A stretch of DNA of 64,000 nt from Dermatemys mawii. Lineage: Eukaryota; Chordata; Testudines; Dermatemydidae. Shown piece by piece: positions 1 to 12,600 of this stretch. The notes under the pieces were generated by a model. The model made no database searches, was not told the origin of the DNA, and saw nothing but the letters and a program-made list of their open reading frames with translations. The stretch's first letter is position 1, and each line of letters begins with the position of its first letter. The DNA is taken from positions 16,736,218 through 16,800,217 of the forward strand of contig ML677335.1 of NCBI GenBank assembly GCA_007922305.1. The letters are read 5' to 3'. The translations under genes and the position numbers were made by a program.

Positions 1-532
1 AAAACTATAAAATTTGCAGAACATTAACCAATATTCCAGAGATAAAACAACTATGTACCTTAGACCAAAGAAGATGATCATATGATAACTCTTCCATATC
101 TCACCCTTGATTTATGAGCCACCCAGGGTGGGAAGTATTGTGGGAGATGCTGCTAGCAGAATGGAAAATCATCAAGAAGAATTTTTTTTAGTTTGCTCCC
201 CAGCATCTCCCACACTTCTGAATGTTTGGGCAGTAGCGCTGCAGTGGCAGAGAATCTGGAAGCAAGCAGGAGCAGAGGGGGCTTGGCCAGACCATGCGCC
301 AAAACATTGATCAACCTTTGTGAGCTGCAGAGGGGAGAGAGAGAGAGGCCCAGATGTCCAGAACTGTGGAAGAACCTGGGCTGCAGAACAAACAGCCATA
401 CACTGCATTTGTGAAGCATTTACTATGCCACATTTGCAAACCAATATATTACTTTAGCCACTTGTTCTCTTTCTACATTTTCTAATAGGAATCACAGAAA
501 AAGAGAGGTCTTCTAGTTTGTGCTATACAAAC
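1..532 (-). other. KIF20B intron, partial
   Basis: Intronic sequence before the missing terminal exon. I see no coding continuation, polyadenylation cluster or recognised repeat. Short open frames here are not coding. Confidence 0.6.
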
Positions 533-680
533 CTTTGGAGTGAATAATTGTAGGAGAACTTTGAAAGAAATCTCCAAGCTTTTGTAGGGTTCCATCTTTT
601 TTCTGAGTTGACTTTGTACTTGAAGTCGATACTTGTTTTCTTAAGGGGTATTCCTTTCTGAATGATTGTGTAGCGGCCAC
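533..680 (-). CDS. KIF20B: KIF20B coding exon 31 (penultimate, tail)
   Basis: Residues 1788-1836 plus one base. [19 protein letters not shown] matches human KKEGTLQKFGDFLQHSPSI, including an SP dipeptide. Acceptor CTGTTTAG, donor AAAG|GTTTGT, phase 1. The last exon, expected to code about 75 basic residues, the stop and the 3' UTR, is not found between 1 and 532 and must lie outside the window. Confidence 0.92.
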
Positions 681-3600
681 CTAAACAGAAATACTAGTTA
701 ATATTTTAAGTAGTGAATCAGAGTTTCACTTATCTTTTAGTCCACAAATTAAGTTGGATAATCAGATGGCTCATTTCTACTTTTTAACATTACATAGGGA
801 CTGCAGTTATCAATTTATACCTCACTCTGTTCCCTTCCTTTGAGAATTAAGAACCCTTGTGTATGTACTAATATGCATAGCAAAGTCAATCTGAATATTC
901 AGGCTGCAACAGGGTTTAAAACACAATGTTTTGCAACACACAAAAATCCACCAAGATATAAATAACATTATAAAAAACAGGGGTCCTGGCCTCACTAAGA
1001 TCAGTGGCAAAATTCCCATTGACTTAAAAGGGAAAGGATTTCACTCCATGTGTGTACTGATACTTACTCCATGAGAGCTTTAACACCACACAATTTTGTT
1101 GCACTTCAGAGGATTTCAAAAGTACCTTCCAAACAATTATTGGGACATACATGGATTGTTTCACCTTGATATATGGTGGAAGATGGTGGCAGTTTAATAG
1201 CACTCAGCAATATTAAACAATTGTAAGGCAAAATTTTCACTTGTCTGGAATTTGTTTTACCTGCTCTACTATGACTGAAAGATTCAAGGAAGTTATTTCT
1301 CTGCTATTTTACTGTTATTGGGTATTAGGCAGCATTGTGTCTAGTTAGTTTCAGGGTTTCCCCTGGACACAACATTCTCCTGTTTTCCCATTGCTATTTC
1401 TTGACTTAATTTAGGCCCCAATTCTTCTATAGGATCCATTTAGGCACACCTTTGTGTCCATGGGGATCCCTTTTGAAATCAGTGGGGCTTTTGCTACGTA
1501 GACTCAAAGGTTGGTCTACACAAATCCAGGACTAGGTGTGACTGTGTATAACTGTGCCTTTGCAGAGCATCTACTTCAAATGCTCCTAGCTTGATGTGAT
1601 TTGAGTCTGTAGATGATACTGCATTACGAATACCACAACTAATCTAGCCAACCGGTTTCCTCTGTTTTTGAGAGTTAGTAGCACAACAACAGTGGAGAGA
1701 AACTCATTTTATAAATAGAATAAATTGATAGAAGAATCACAAAAATTGTCAGAGGTAATCAGGGGCAAGTGTCAGCTGGCTGGCCACAGGCAGGGCAAAT
1801 TCACCCTCTGTAAAGCCTGTAAGGGCTGACTCATGTCAGGAGCACTGCTTAGATTTAAGCCAGATGTTTGCAGGACTGCTCTGCCATGCCTCAGTGGATG
1901 CAGAGGAGTCTGAAAAGGTGGTTCTCCAGTTGCAGATCCAGGTGTTTGAAGTCATTATGCTGCTGTTTACCCAATCCAGGGGAGGAGAAGGAAGAGGAAA
2001 ATGAATAAAAATAAAGATTTCAAAACAAAGTGGCTGGGAGAAACTGAACCACCAACTTGTGCCACCACTGGAGGCAGAAAATCTGGAGGGTCCTGAGCTG
2101 AAGGGCAGAGACTAGCCCTGGGAGCCTCCAGCAACAACAGTGGACCACCTCCAAGTTCCACAGGTGAGGGGCATTAGCCCATGACTAATGAATGGGGAGA
2201 GAAGCTGTGCAACAGAATCACCTACAACACTACCTGTAGCATCCAGGTGTTCCTTAAAGATCTCCCTGCCTAGTACAGATTTATCATCTTTGACTCACTT
2301 GCAGAATCTAATGGGATGGCACATAAGATGGTGTGGAGATGCCAGACAAGTATATACATAAAGTGGAAATACAGCTTAGTAAAACCAAAAAGCTCCTTTT
2401 CAAAACCTCTTAATTATTTGCATATATCTATATTCACATAACAATGTCTAAACCAACTTGAAGACGAGAATAAAACAAACCATTTTCTTCTTGTTGATTT
2501 TAGCAGAACTGGCATTTATAGGTGAACTAACATCAGCTGTAGGTGTGGCATTTTTCTTGTTTTCACTCTTGATGAGGTCCTAAGAAAATGAAGTATATGC
2601 TAAACTTCAACTGCAGTTTGCATCTCAGCTTACAAAATTCTTGTGGGAGAAGCAGCAGTGTTATGAGTATTAAAGAAGCAGCCAACATCTGAAGTGTTTT
2701 AGTCAGATATTAACGAGTTACTAGGCAGCATTTCCTGAGTGGTACATAATAGAGATACTTATTCACATCTAAATCAAAGTCTAAATCTTCTATATCAAAG
2801 GCAACTGGAAATAATGGCAGTTATCCCATTCTGACATTTCTAGTTTATTTCTTCACCATTTCACCAATATGGGTGTTCTTTTGCCAAATACCTTAAAACT
2901 AAAGTTGGAAGTCACTCAGTAAACATATGTAAGTTTAGCTTCCTGATGTAAATTCAGGTTGGTAGCATTTTACCATTGTTGAGCTGTCAAGGTAAGGCAT
3001 CTTTATTTTGGGATGTGATATCACTTCCACATATAATAAACTTTTCTTTCAAGATCTGTATAAAGCAAGATTGCACACTGACAGGTCAACCAAAAGATAG
3101 AATCCGGGCATAGGATTTTGATAACACTTGAGGCTGGGTTCTTTTAGGATGACAGAATACATAGGAGTGATTTCAGGTACATGCGCTATCAAGCAAACCT
3201 AATTGTGCAGGGAACGAAGGGCTAATAAGGTGAAGAATGAAATTGCTGAATTAAACGTGGAAGCCTGTGTTAAACTGTTAATTTGAGATGTTAAATAAGT
3301 CTCAACTAAAACCAGCCCTCTCCCATGCACTTTTTAGGTATCTATGAAGTTTTTTCCTTCTCCGCCTCTAGTCTTAGTGCTGAAAATATGTTACCGCCAG
3401 TTATGCCTGTCATTTATCCACTAATTTCAACCCTGTGTCTGTAAAATCATGGTTTGGAAGTTTCAGAAAAATATAAACAAAATAATTCAGTACTTTTAAC
3501 TCTGATATTCAGGTTGTTGAGATTGATTTTTTTCTTTTAGGTTTTCCTATTTGGTCTGTGTCCAATTTAGAAAAAAAATGGAAGTATATTAGAATAGAAA

Positions 3601-6600
3601 ATTGTCCAGACTAAAAAAAAAAAAATAGGTAACAAAATTCGGATAAGAAAATAGCCTTAGAAGGTACTAATTTTAGTTCAGTGCTGTTGCAATGTTATTG
3701 TGATTTATCTAAATGCTAAATGGGGTATGAAGAGGGACTATTTCAGTATAAAAGGATCTCTAAAGTACTCATCTACAGCACAAACAACTCTAAGTTAGAT
3801 GAAACCTGCTCATCTGTACCAGACAGAGAGGTTCAATACCTGACCAAGGCCTTCAGAAGTATATTTATTTCTACATCTGCTTTTCCAGCAGCTTGAAAGC
3901 ATATTGCTTTTGAAGAAAATTGGTTGAAGAAACGGAAGTAATTTTAATAGACAATTGTGGATATTCTCTTTCCCAAAATACTTTATAATGTAGAATTCCT
4001 GTTCAATGTTCCATTATACAGTTTTCAACAATTACTTTTTGCACTTAGGTTTTGAAAACAACAAAACACACAGAAATTGTGATTTTCAATACCATTTCTA
4101 AGGTCACTGAACTGAAGCCTCTACTCTCCTTACCTACTTCTCAGTGTGCTGAAAACAAGCATTTTGAGATTCTTGGATGAAAGGTTCTAATGAAGCACAA
4201 AGTTTCCCCTATTTTCAGGAAAAAACCTGCTTCCATCCACAGCCATATTTTATGAGTGTTGCCCCTCCCGTCCACCAGCCAATCCTAGTACTCTTTAGAA
4301 GTGCTGAGACAGATCTAAATCAAACTCACAAGAAAGGGCTGCCACTGGCTGACAGATACCATGATGTTGCCCAAAGGTTTGTGGCCTGGCTCTCGTATTA
4401 AACCTAGTACCAGATTGTAACAGACTGACTCTTATTTTAGTATTATTTCACGGTTGCTTCTGACTGAAGTAGGAAAGGGAAAAGGCAGGTTGGTTTCAGG
4501 AAATGAAAGTCTGGTCAAGCCTCCACTCCCAGGTCTTAAGTAAATAAAGATAGAGTCAAATACTTATACAAAATAAAGGATATTTTTGTGTAGCTGATCT
4601 GCATAGCTGGAGAATATTTTTAATTTTTATTCCACACTAAAAGATAAGCCACCACAAAGGATACTCATCCAGAGCCCTAGATACCCTGACATATTTTTAA
4701 AGCCACAGTATAGGAACTACAAAAAAACAAAAATAGAAAAAAAAAACAACCCCAAATCCAAAGCAGTAGCACCTCCCTTTACCACATATTTAAATCACCA
4801 ATCATGTGTACCATACAGTTTTAAACCACCACTGCACTTCCCCACCAGACAGAAATCCCACACTCAATTGCCTCAGCATAGCTAAAATGAGTTAAATGGT
4901 ATACAAAGATTTTTAACACCATGTTACATGCATTTCAAGTCACATTTTGGGCTACATATATCAAAACATACAATTAGGAATATTTTTAGCTGGCTCTAAT
5001 ACAAATCAGATACACAAGAGACAATGTGTTTCAATTTTAAGATGGGATTCCACTGCCAGTATAGTAAGATACACACAAAAGCCCATCGCGGTAATAGATC
5101 TAATTGTGTATTGTAAATTTTAAAAAGCTTGTGTTCAGTTTTGGACTTACCTCATCTAGCTCAGTACTCTTTCTTTTCCTTCTTGTCTTGGGCATTTTAA
5201 CAGTCACTGGTAAGGCACTTCCTTGGTGTTTCACTTCCATTTTATTGGGATGCAGAGGTGTGAACTGAATCTCCATCTCAGGTTTAGGAAATCTGCTACG
5301 TTTCTCATTTTCTGCAGATACTTCAGAAGAGTCCAGAACAGTGTCTGAGTGGTCCTGCAGACACATGGGGTGAATTAAAGAGAGCAAAAATATTGTTGAA
5401 CAAGCTTTAAAATAACTGATATGAAAAATAAAAAGTTAACATAGCTCTTGAAAAAAATCCACACTCAGTAGCTATTGGCATTTGGGAAACTTGCCATGGC
5501 ATGTGAGGGAGCCTATATCTTCAACTGTTGTACAATAAGCTTTTTTTTTTTGTTTAAACAAAAAACAAAAACCAAAAAAAAGTTAAGTTTCTAGTCTTCA
5601 TGGTTGCAAATATAAGTTTTCAAATGTGAATCCAATGCAGTGCTTTCTTATTGAGTCATCTCAGGGACAGAGACATCTCCAGCTTTGCTCTATAGCTGCT
5701 TACTGCTTTCTGAAGCAACAGTAGGGAGCAAGTAATTTGATTGGAAAGTTTGTGGTGGTGCTGCTGTTGCTCAGAATCCTGTGGGCAGCAGGAAAGCTCA
5801 TTAGACTCACATCAGTTTCACTCTACTGCTATGTGGAAATTAGCCATGGACAGGAGCTACTCAGGAAAAGGACAAGCTGAAAACAGGCTAGAGAAGGGAG
5901 CGAGTAGCAGACCCTTCCCCACCTCTACATTAGTGAAGAGGGTAGAGGTATAGGGTACTGAGACCTTGCTCCAACCTTGTCATAAATATAAAGGGAAGGA
6001 TAATAACCTTTATGTATGCAGTAATATAAAATCCTTCCTGGCCAGGGATTAAGAAGCTCAATTAACCTAACTGGTACCTGACCAGAAGGACCAATGGGGA
6101 AAGATGATGCTTTCAAAATCGCGGGAGGCTTTGTTTGTGCTCTTTGTTGGTGTGTTCTCTCGAGCCAGAGAGGGACCAGAAAAATTTCTCTCTTACAGAA
6201 AATCAGAAATAAGCATCTAGGATTACAAAAATAGTAAGTAAACAAGGAAAGGCATTAGATTATCTTTTGGTTTAGCTTGTGAATTTTCCCTATGCTAGAG
6301 GGAGATGTGTTTCTGTTTTTTGTAACTTTGAAGTTAAACCTAAAGAGGAATTCTCTGTGTTTTAAATCATTTTATTTCCCTGTAAAATTACCTTCCATCC
6401 TGATTTTACAGAGGTGATTCTTTTATTTTTTTTTAAATAAAATTCTTCTTTTAAGAACCTGATTGATTTTCAGTGTCCTAGAGACCCAGGGATTTGGTTT
6501 GTGCTCACCTGTACCACTTGGTGAGGATATTATTCTCAAGTCTCCCCAGGAAAGGAAGTGTAGGGGGCTTGGAAGGATATTTTTGGGGGAAATAGGACTC

Positions 6601-9600
6601 CAAGTGTTCCTTTCTCTGAATCTCTGTCTAAATTACTTGGTGGTGGCAGTGATACCATCCAAGAACAAGGGAAGGAGTTTGTACCTTGGGAAAGTTTCTG
6701 AGGTAAACTGGTGGAAATAAGCTTAGGGAGTCTTTCATGTGGGTCCCCACATCTGTATCTCAGAGTTCAGAGTGTGGAGGGAACTCTGATACCCCTCCAG
6801 CAGCGAGAAAGCTCAGAGGTTGAGGAAAGGAAGGAAGAAAGTTAAAACTCCTTTCTAACAGATCCCACTAGGGTTCCTAACTTACAGCTGATAGAGAAGA
6901 TAGAGCACACATACAGGAACAGTAATCTAGAAAGAATCCCTGCACCTTCTCATTTCCAAAACGAGGGGTGGATCTATAATATCACTCATTATGTAGCTGT
7001 CATGTTAGTAAAAGATGGCAGTTTAAAAGGTCAAGTTAAATAAGAATTGGGACTTTGTCCAGCTTATAAACCTGCACACGATCTGAAGAAGGCGTATAAA
7101 ATTTGCCATAAGTGTAGCCCATTTAAAGTGCCTTTAAAAAAAAAGTCTCATTTTGCAAACACACTCGGGCCTTAATTAGATCCCATGACGTAAGTACAGT
7201 TCTTTTATAAATATGTAACTGAATTCACGAAGTCTGTGGCAGAGCCAGAAGACTGCCCACCACCAATCTCTCCCTCCCTTTAACAAGGTCTTTTTATTGC
7301 TTTTTCCAGTACAGCAACAGGCATTAGTGAAAAGCCTGGGTACCTCTGAAGCAGCTAGAAACAAAGAACTAGCATCAAGTGATCTGTCAGTTCTCTGCAA
7401 GCCACAGGGAAGAGGCCTGTGGACTACAGTTTGAGAACTGCTATCTTAAAACATAGTTAATTTTTTAGCTTTACTGTGTCTATTAGACAAAAGCTTTATC
7501 TCCACATATCACCTAAAAGAAAGTTATATACCAACCTCAGTTTCATCATCTAATGAAGACACACTGCTTGGACATTGTGATAACAGATTGTCTTTAATTT
7601 CATTGCAGCTTATTGGGATACTTTGTCCAGCTATAGGATTATTCTCCCTCTGTTTTTCCTTACACTGTAAAAGATTTAGAAAGTCACAACAATGCTAGAA
7701 CGTAAGCTTCAAAATTACATTTGAGCTACCTACATGTTCCGAAATAAAAGCTCAATACGTTGAAGTTTATGAATGTTTGTGCAGAAAGACAATATTAAAC
7801 CATTTCAAAAGACCCATGCAGTTAATATCCAAAGGTACTTATTTTTGTAAGAAACATTTCACTGTTACTATATCATGAAAATATTCAGACCTGATAATTT
7901 TCGGTTAGCAGTTTCTCTCCTCATTCATAACAAATGGATAATGAACTGCCACCTGGAGAATCTGGAGGTGGTTTTATATCATTGCTGGAAGGTCCAGGAC
8001 TGAGTCCTGCTCTTTAGCTCAGGCCACCAGAAAAGTTCTTCCAAAGGTGAAGATTCATGCCAGCAACCAATTAAGAGCAATTAGACAAAAACTTGAAATT
8101 ATTGAAACTGACCTTAGAGCAACTGTATGTGTGAGTATCCCTTCAGAAAAAAAATTATTATTATTTTTACAAGTTGTTTTACAATCATTTGCCAAAATTA
8201 CCAGATTCGGTTTAATGAACTAGAAGCTGCTAACAAAGAAAATAATGAGGTAAGAAACATATCATTCTGCTGCCCAGCTTCACTCCTAATTTAGACCAAA
8301 TGGGCAGTAGCAAGCAGCGTTGCACAGAAGTAAAGAAGATTAGTGAGTGGAAGGATAAAACAGAATTTCAACTATTGTTATGGTAGCAGAAATAGGAAGC
8401 AACATGAAGTTTCCACTATATAAAGCAAAAGCTTTGTAACTTGAGGAATTATTTGGGAACAAGCCAATAGTACCTTTCATACCAAAGAATGCCTCTGAAG
8501 AGGTATGGAAACCTTACTTTGCAAGTCTACCTCAGGTGAGGCTCAGACTCTTTCTTCCCACAGTGCCCCTGGAGGGAACCTTGATTCCCTCAGTGAATGT
8601 GTAGCATGCCAGATGCGTAGCATGCCAACTGGTGCAGGATTTTACCATTTTGCCTGTAGCAACTTTGAGGTCCTAAGGCATTTTGCATGTAATCATGAAA
8701 AGGGTACAATTGGCATATGTAGGCTGCATGCATGAGATACATTATCGTTAGAGCTCTAGGAATACCTTTTTATGCTACAAACTTCCAAAGGGGTGTTCAA
8801 GATTGGAACAAAATGATGGGAGAACTATTTCCTATAAATTGTGGGGAGAAAAATGTGCCCTGGGCCAAAGGTTTCTGGAGCTATCAGAATAACCTTTTCC
8901 TTAAGATAGAATGGTTCTTGTATAGACTGAGGAACTAATTTCAAAATATGTCTTTTAGAAGTAATGGCAACTAGAAAAGCTGACCCCTGGTTTATCTAAT
9001 TTGGGAGTTCTGATGAATCTTGGTACCCAAAGATAGTCAGTTGGGAAGTCCAATGTGCCTACATAAAAGAAAGCTGCCAGGGATGTAATCCACTTTTCTA
9101 AAGGTGCTTGGTTGTAGGATTCCAGCCAGCCACACTGGAGAAACTCTAGCGTAGCAAAGATATTTTGTGATTATTATAAAAATTATTTGTATTATTATGG
9201 TACCTTGAAGCCCAGGCCCCATTTTACTGCACACTGTACAAACATGTGAAGCATTCTCTGACACAAAGAGCTGACTATTTTCCTTTACACCAGAAATTTG
9301 ACCAGATCAATGAATGAAAATGTATTGGTTGAGTTCTGTCAGGATAACAAAATATATAAATAAGACCAACAGAGAATCTCTGCTGAGCTACTCTTCTTTT
9401 GATACACAGGTGGTGTAGATCTGGAGAGGTATTTTGACTTTAGAGACAGCAAGTGGAGTCTGTATAAGGAGCTCTTTGAGGGAGAAATTATTAGCAGAGC
9501 ACTACAGAGGCACCCCTGGACACAAGTGGGTGATTGCTAAACCTGTTACATGGATGTAAGAGGAAACTTCCCATGGCCAAGTTATTCTGAAATTCCCACT

Positions 9601-12600
9601 ACTGCATTTCTTGCACATTCATCTGAAGCAGCTGGTGGTGGCCATCATCAAAGAGAGAATACTGGACATGATGGACCACTAGTCTGGTCTTTTATAGCCA
9701 TGCCACTGATAGAGATGTCAAAAGTAAACTAAAAGGGCATATACTCAAACTCTGAAAAACTGTACAGCACAGGGTATGAGCTAGACATATTTTCCATTTT
9801 CCAGATGAGAGTCCATAATCCCAAAGTTGTCATGCAACACTAATGCTCTGCAAGTTGCACACTTGTCCAGTAAATTTCCAGGTGGAATTTGAAGTACTGG
9901 TTTTATCCTATAAATCCTGTATGCTTTGGAACCTAGTTATCTGCAAGACCATGCCTCTCCCTGAACCATACTACTTAGAGTTCAGATAGACAGATGTATT
10001 TGAGTTGGAATTCCATTGACACAGACCTACAGAAGCTGCTAGATAGAGGGGAAAATTTGGTCTCCTCAGCTCTTGAGTATGGTTCCCTTTTTGGTCCTCT
10101 GGAGCTTCTATTACTTAACTATCTAGGTAGGTTCCGAAGCCTAACTTTTCTCATAGGCATTTACAGAGATTGGGTTTTCATAAGTGGAAAAGATGATATT
10201 TTATTGGCTAGAGAGTGTCTTTGATTTTAGTGGGAGAATCTATAAAGTAAAAGAATTTGTACTTAAAATTTGATTAATCAATCAAAGTATATTTTTTAAA
10301 AAAGGATTTTCTACCTGTGTTAAATTTTGGGAGGTACCTAAATCCTTTGGGATGGATGCTAGTGAAATTAGAAAATCAACTATTATAAGTAGTTTCTGAT
10401 ATTTATAGAAAGTGTTTGCTAAACATAAAGTTACCTGTTTACTATGGAGGTATTCATTCACTTTATTTTGCCCTCCTTCAGCTACTGCAGTTACCCTTAA
10501 AGTTTTAGGATTTTCGTGACAAGAATGTTGTTTTAGCTTCTTTATAGTGTCATCTTTTTCAGCCATCTGTCTCCTTAGTTCTTCTATTGCAGGTCCATAA
10601 TCCTGTTTAACACATTACAAATCTAACTGTATACACTGAGAAAGGATTGGCAAAAATACAAATTTGACAGGCATACTTACAAAAAAATAAAAGCCAAGAA
10701 ATGGGCTAGACTCACAGGTTTAACAATTAAACTATTTTCTTAAAAAGGCAACTTAATTCTTTGTATTAACTTGATAATATAGAAAGTACCTGTGACCAAT
10801 GCCAGCTGACAAAGTGGCACCGGGGACATACATAGAGGTTACAGGGATCTCCGAAGCTTGGCATATACATTCTAGTTCACCAAAGAGGGTCATGTAATGT
10901 CTCTAACAGCTTATGTGATACTAATTATGATGATCATCATCATATGTATGTACTGCTTCTATGTAAAGAGTTATGTATATATAATGAAAATATGTTCTTA
11001 TAGTTTACAATTAAGAGGTGAAAAACTGGTTTCCTGTCAAGCCAGAAATGTTTATCCATCTGTTGAAATGTAAACTGGGTATTGTCTCTAACAATCAACA
11101 GTTTGAGCTCAATACATATTGGGACATGTCAAACCAAGTGCCAGCTTATGCCAAGGCCATGGGTCTCACTGAACACTGACAAATGCACAGCTGGAAACCC
11201 ATCTGACTCACCTGTGTGTTAGTCTTGTCAAAATAGATATTAGAGAGTTATAAGAAAGTGTTTAGTGGTTACACTTTATGAAATGATTATAGGATGCTGC
11301 ACGTATTAATATTAATTATAATATCTATGTCCCATGCTATAAGGTAATATTTGTTTGCTCTGTAGCTTTTTACTTTTTAGTGTTTGCTAAAACTGTAAAA
11401 CCCCACAGACAGGAAAGCAGCATTACCAGTTTACCACAAAGAGGTGTCATCTCCTCCCCAACAAAAGAAGGCCTATAAACACCAAACAAACTATTGTGGA
11501 ACATCAGAGGATAAAAGACCGATTGCCTTCCCCTCACCCACGAAAAGGGTATGTGCATAAGCCCTGGTCCCATCACATCTTATGAATTCCTGGGAAAGAG
11601 CATAAATATTCCTATCAAGAACCAACTGTGATCACTGTGCTGCTTGGAATGTGGAGAGTGCAATATTTCTAAGCATAAGCAAAGGATCCCCAAGCTGCTG
11701 GTGTGGAAAATTACTTGACCAGAGAAACTTTGACTAGAGAAATGCGAGCAAAGAAAATACTACTGTACTATTGACCTCACCCACTCTTGACCTTCCCCTG
11801 TCTTAATTTATAGAGATAGCAATTACTGAATTTCCTTTGTCCTGTTTCACAGCTGTGGTGTTATCTTATCTCCCAGACCTTGTTTATAGTCTTGTAAGAA
11901 TTTTAGAATTTTTGACCTAGCCTTGATGTAATATGTAATCAATGACCAACAGAAGTGTCTTTCTTTGTTATACTAAAAGATATAAAACCCCATGTACTGC
12001 GGTACAGGGGCATTCCCTTCGTGCTTTTGCTTGACTGGAATCCTGCTATAGCAGAAATAAAGATCACCCTACTGGGGTGCCTTTGTCTTTTACTTTGGTC
12101 TAGTTTGTTTTATTCCCACCTGGGAATGGGCCTGGAAACCCCGAGGAGGGGGGAGGGGTTCCCACCACACTGCTTAGCTTGGGTTAGCCCCAAAGGACCT
12201 ATTTTAAAAAAGGTAATAGACACTGTTGTAGTATGCAATAGTACAGCAGCAATCTGTTACCTTTTTTATCCCTGATAGAATTCTGCGCTCCTGTGTGGAG
12301 CACAGAATTCATATGGTCCACATACTTCTGTGCAACCTGTGCAGAAAAATGGGGAAAAATAAAAACAAAACCACTGCTGGAGGACATGCGCCAATTCCCC
12401 AGCAGCCCAGGCAGCATATCTGCTCCAGCATGCCTGGAGCAGCCTCAGAGATGGGGCAGGGGAGCTGAGCGTGTATGCCTGCATGGCTGATCACTGTTGG
12501 GAAGGTGCAGAGTAGAAGGGGGAGGGGAGAGCGCTGGGCATACATGCATGCCAAAAAAGCAAGAGAAAGAGGGAGACTCTGTCCCTCTCGCTTGTGACTG

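Noticed and set aside
1..532. Search for the last KIF20B exon
   Set aside because: No acceptor followed by the expected basic tail (KRAKRKL-like) occurs on the minus strand here, so it must be outside the window.
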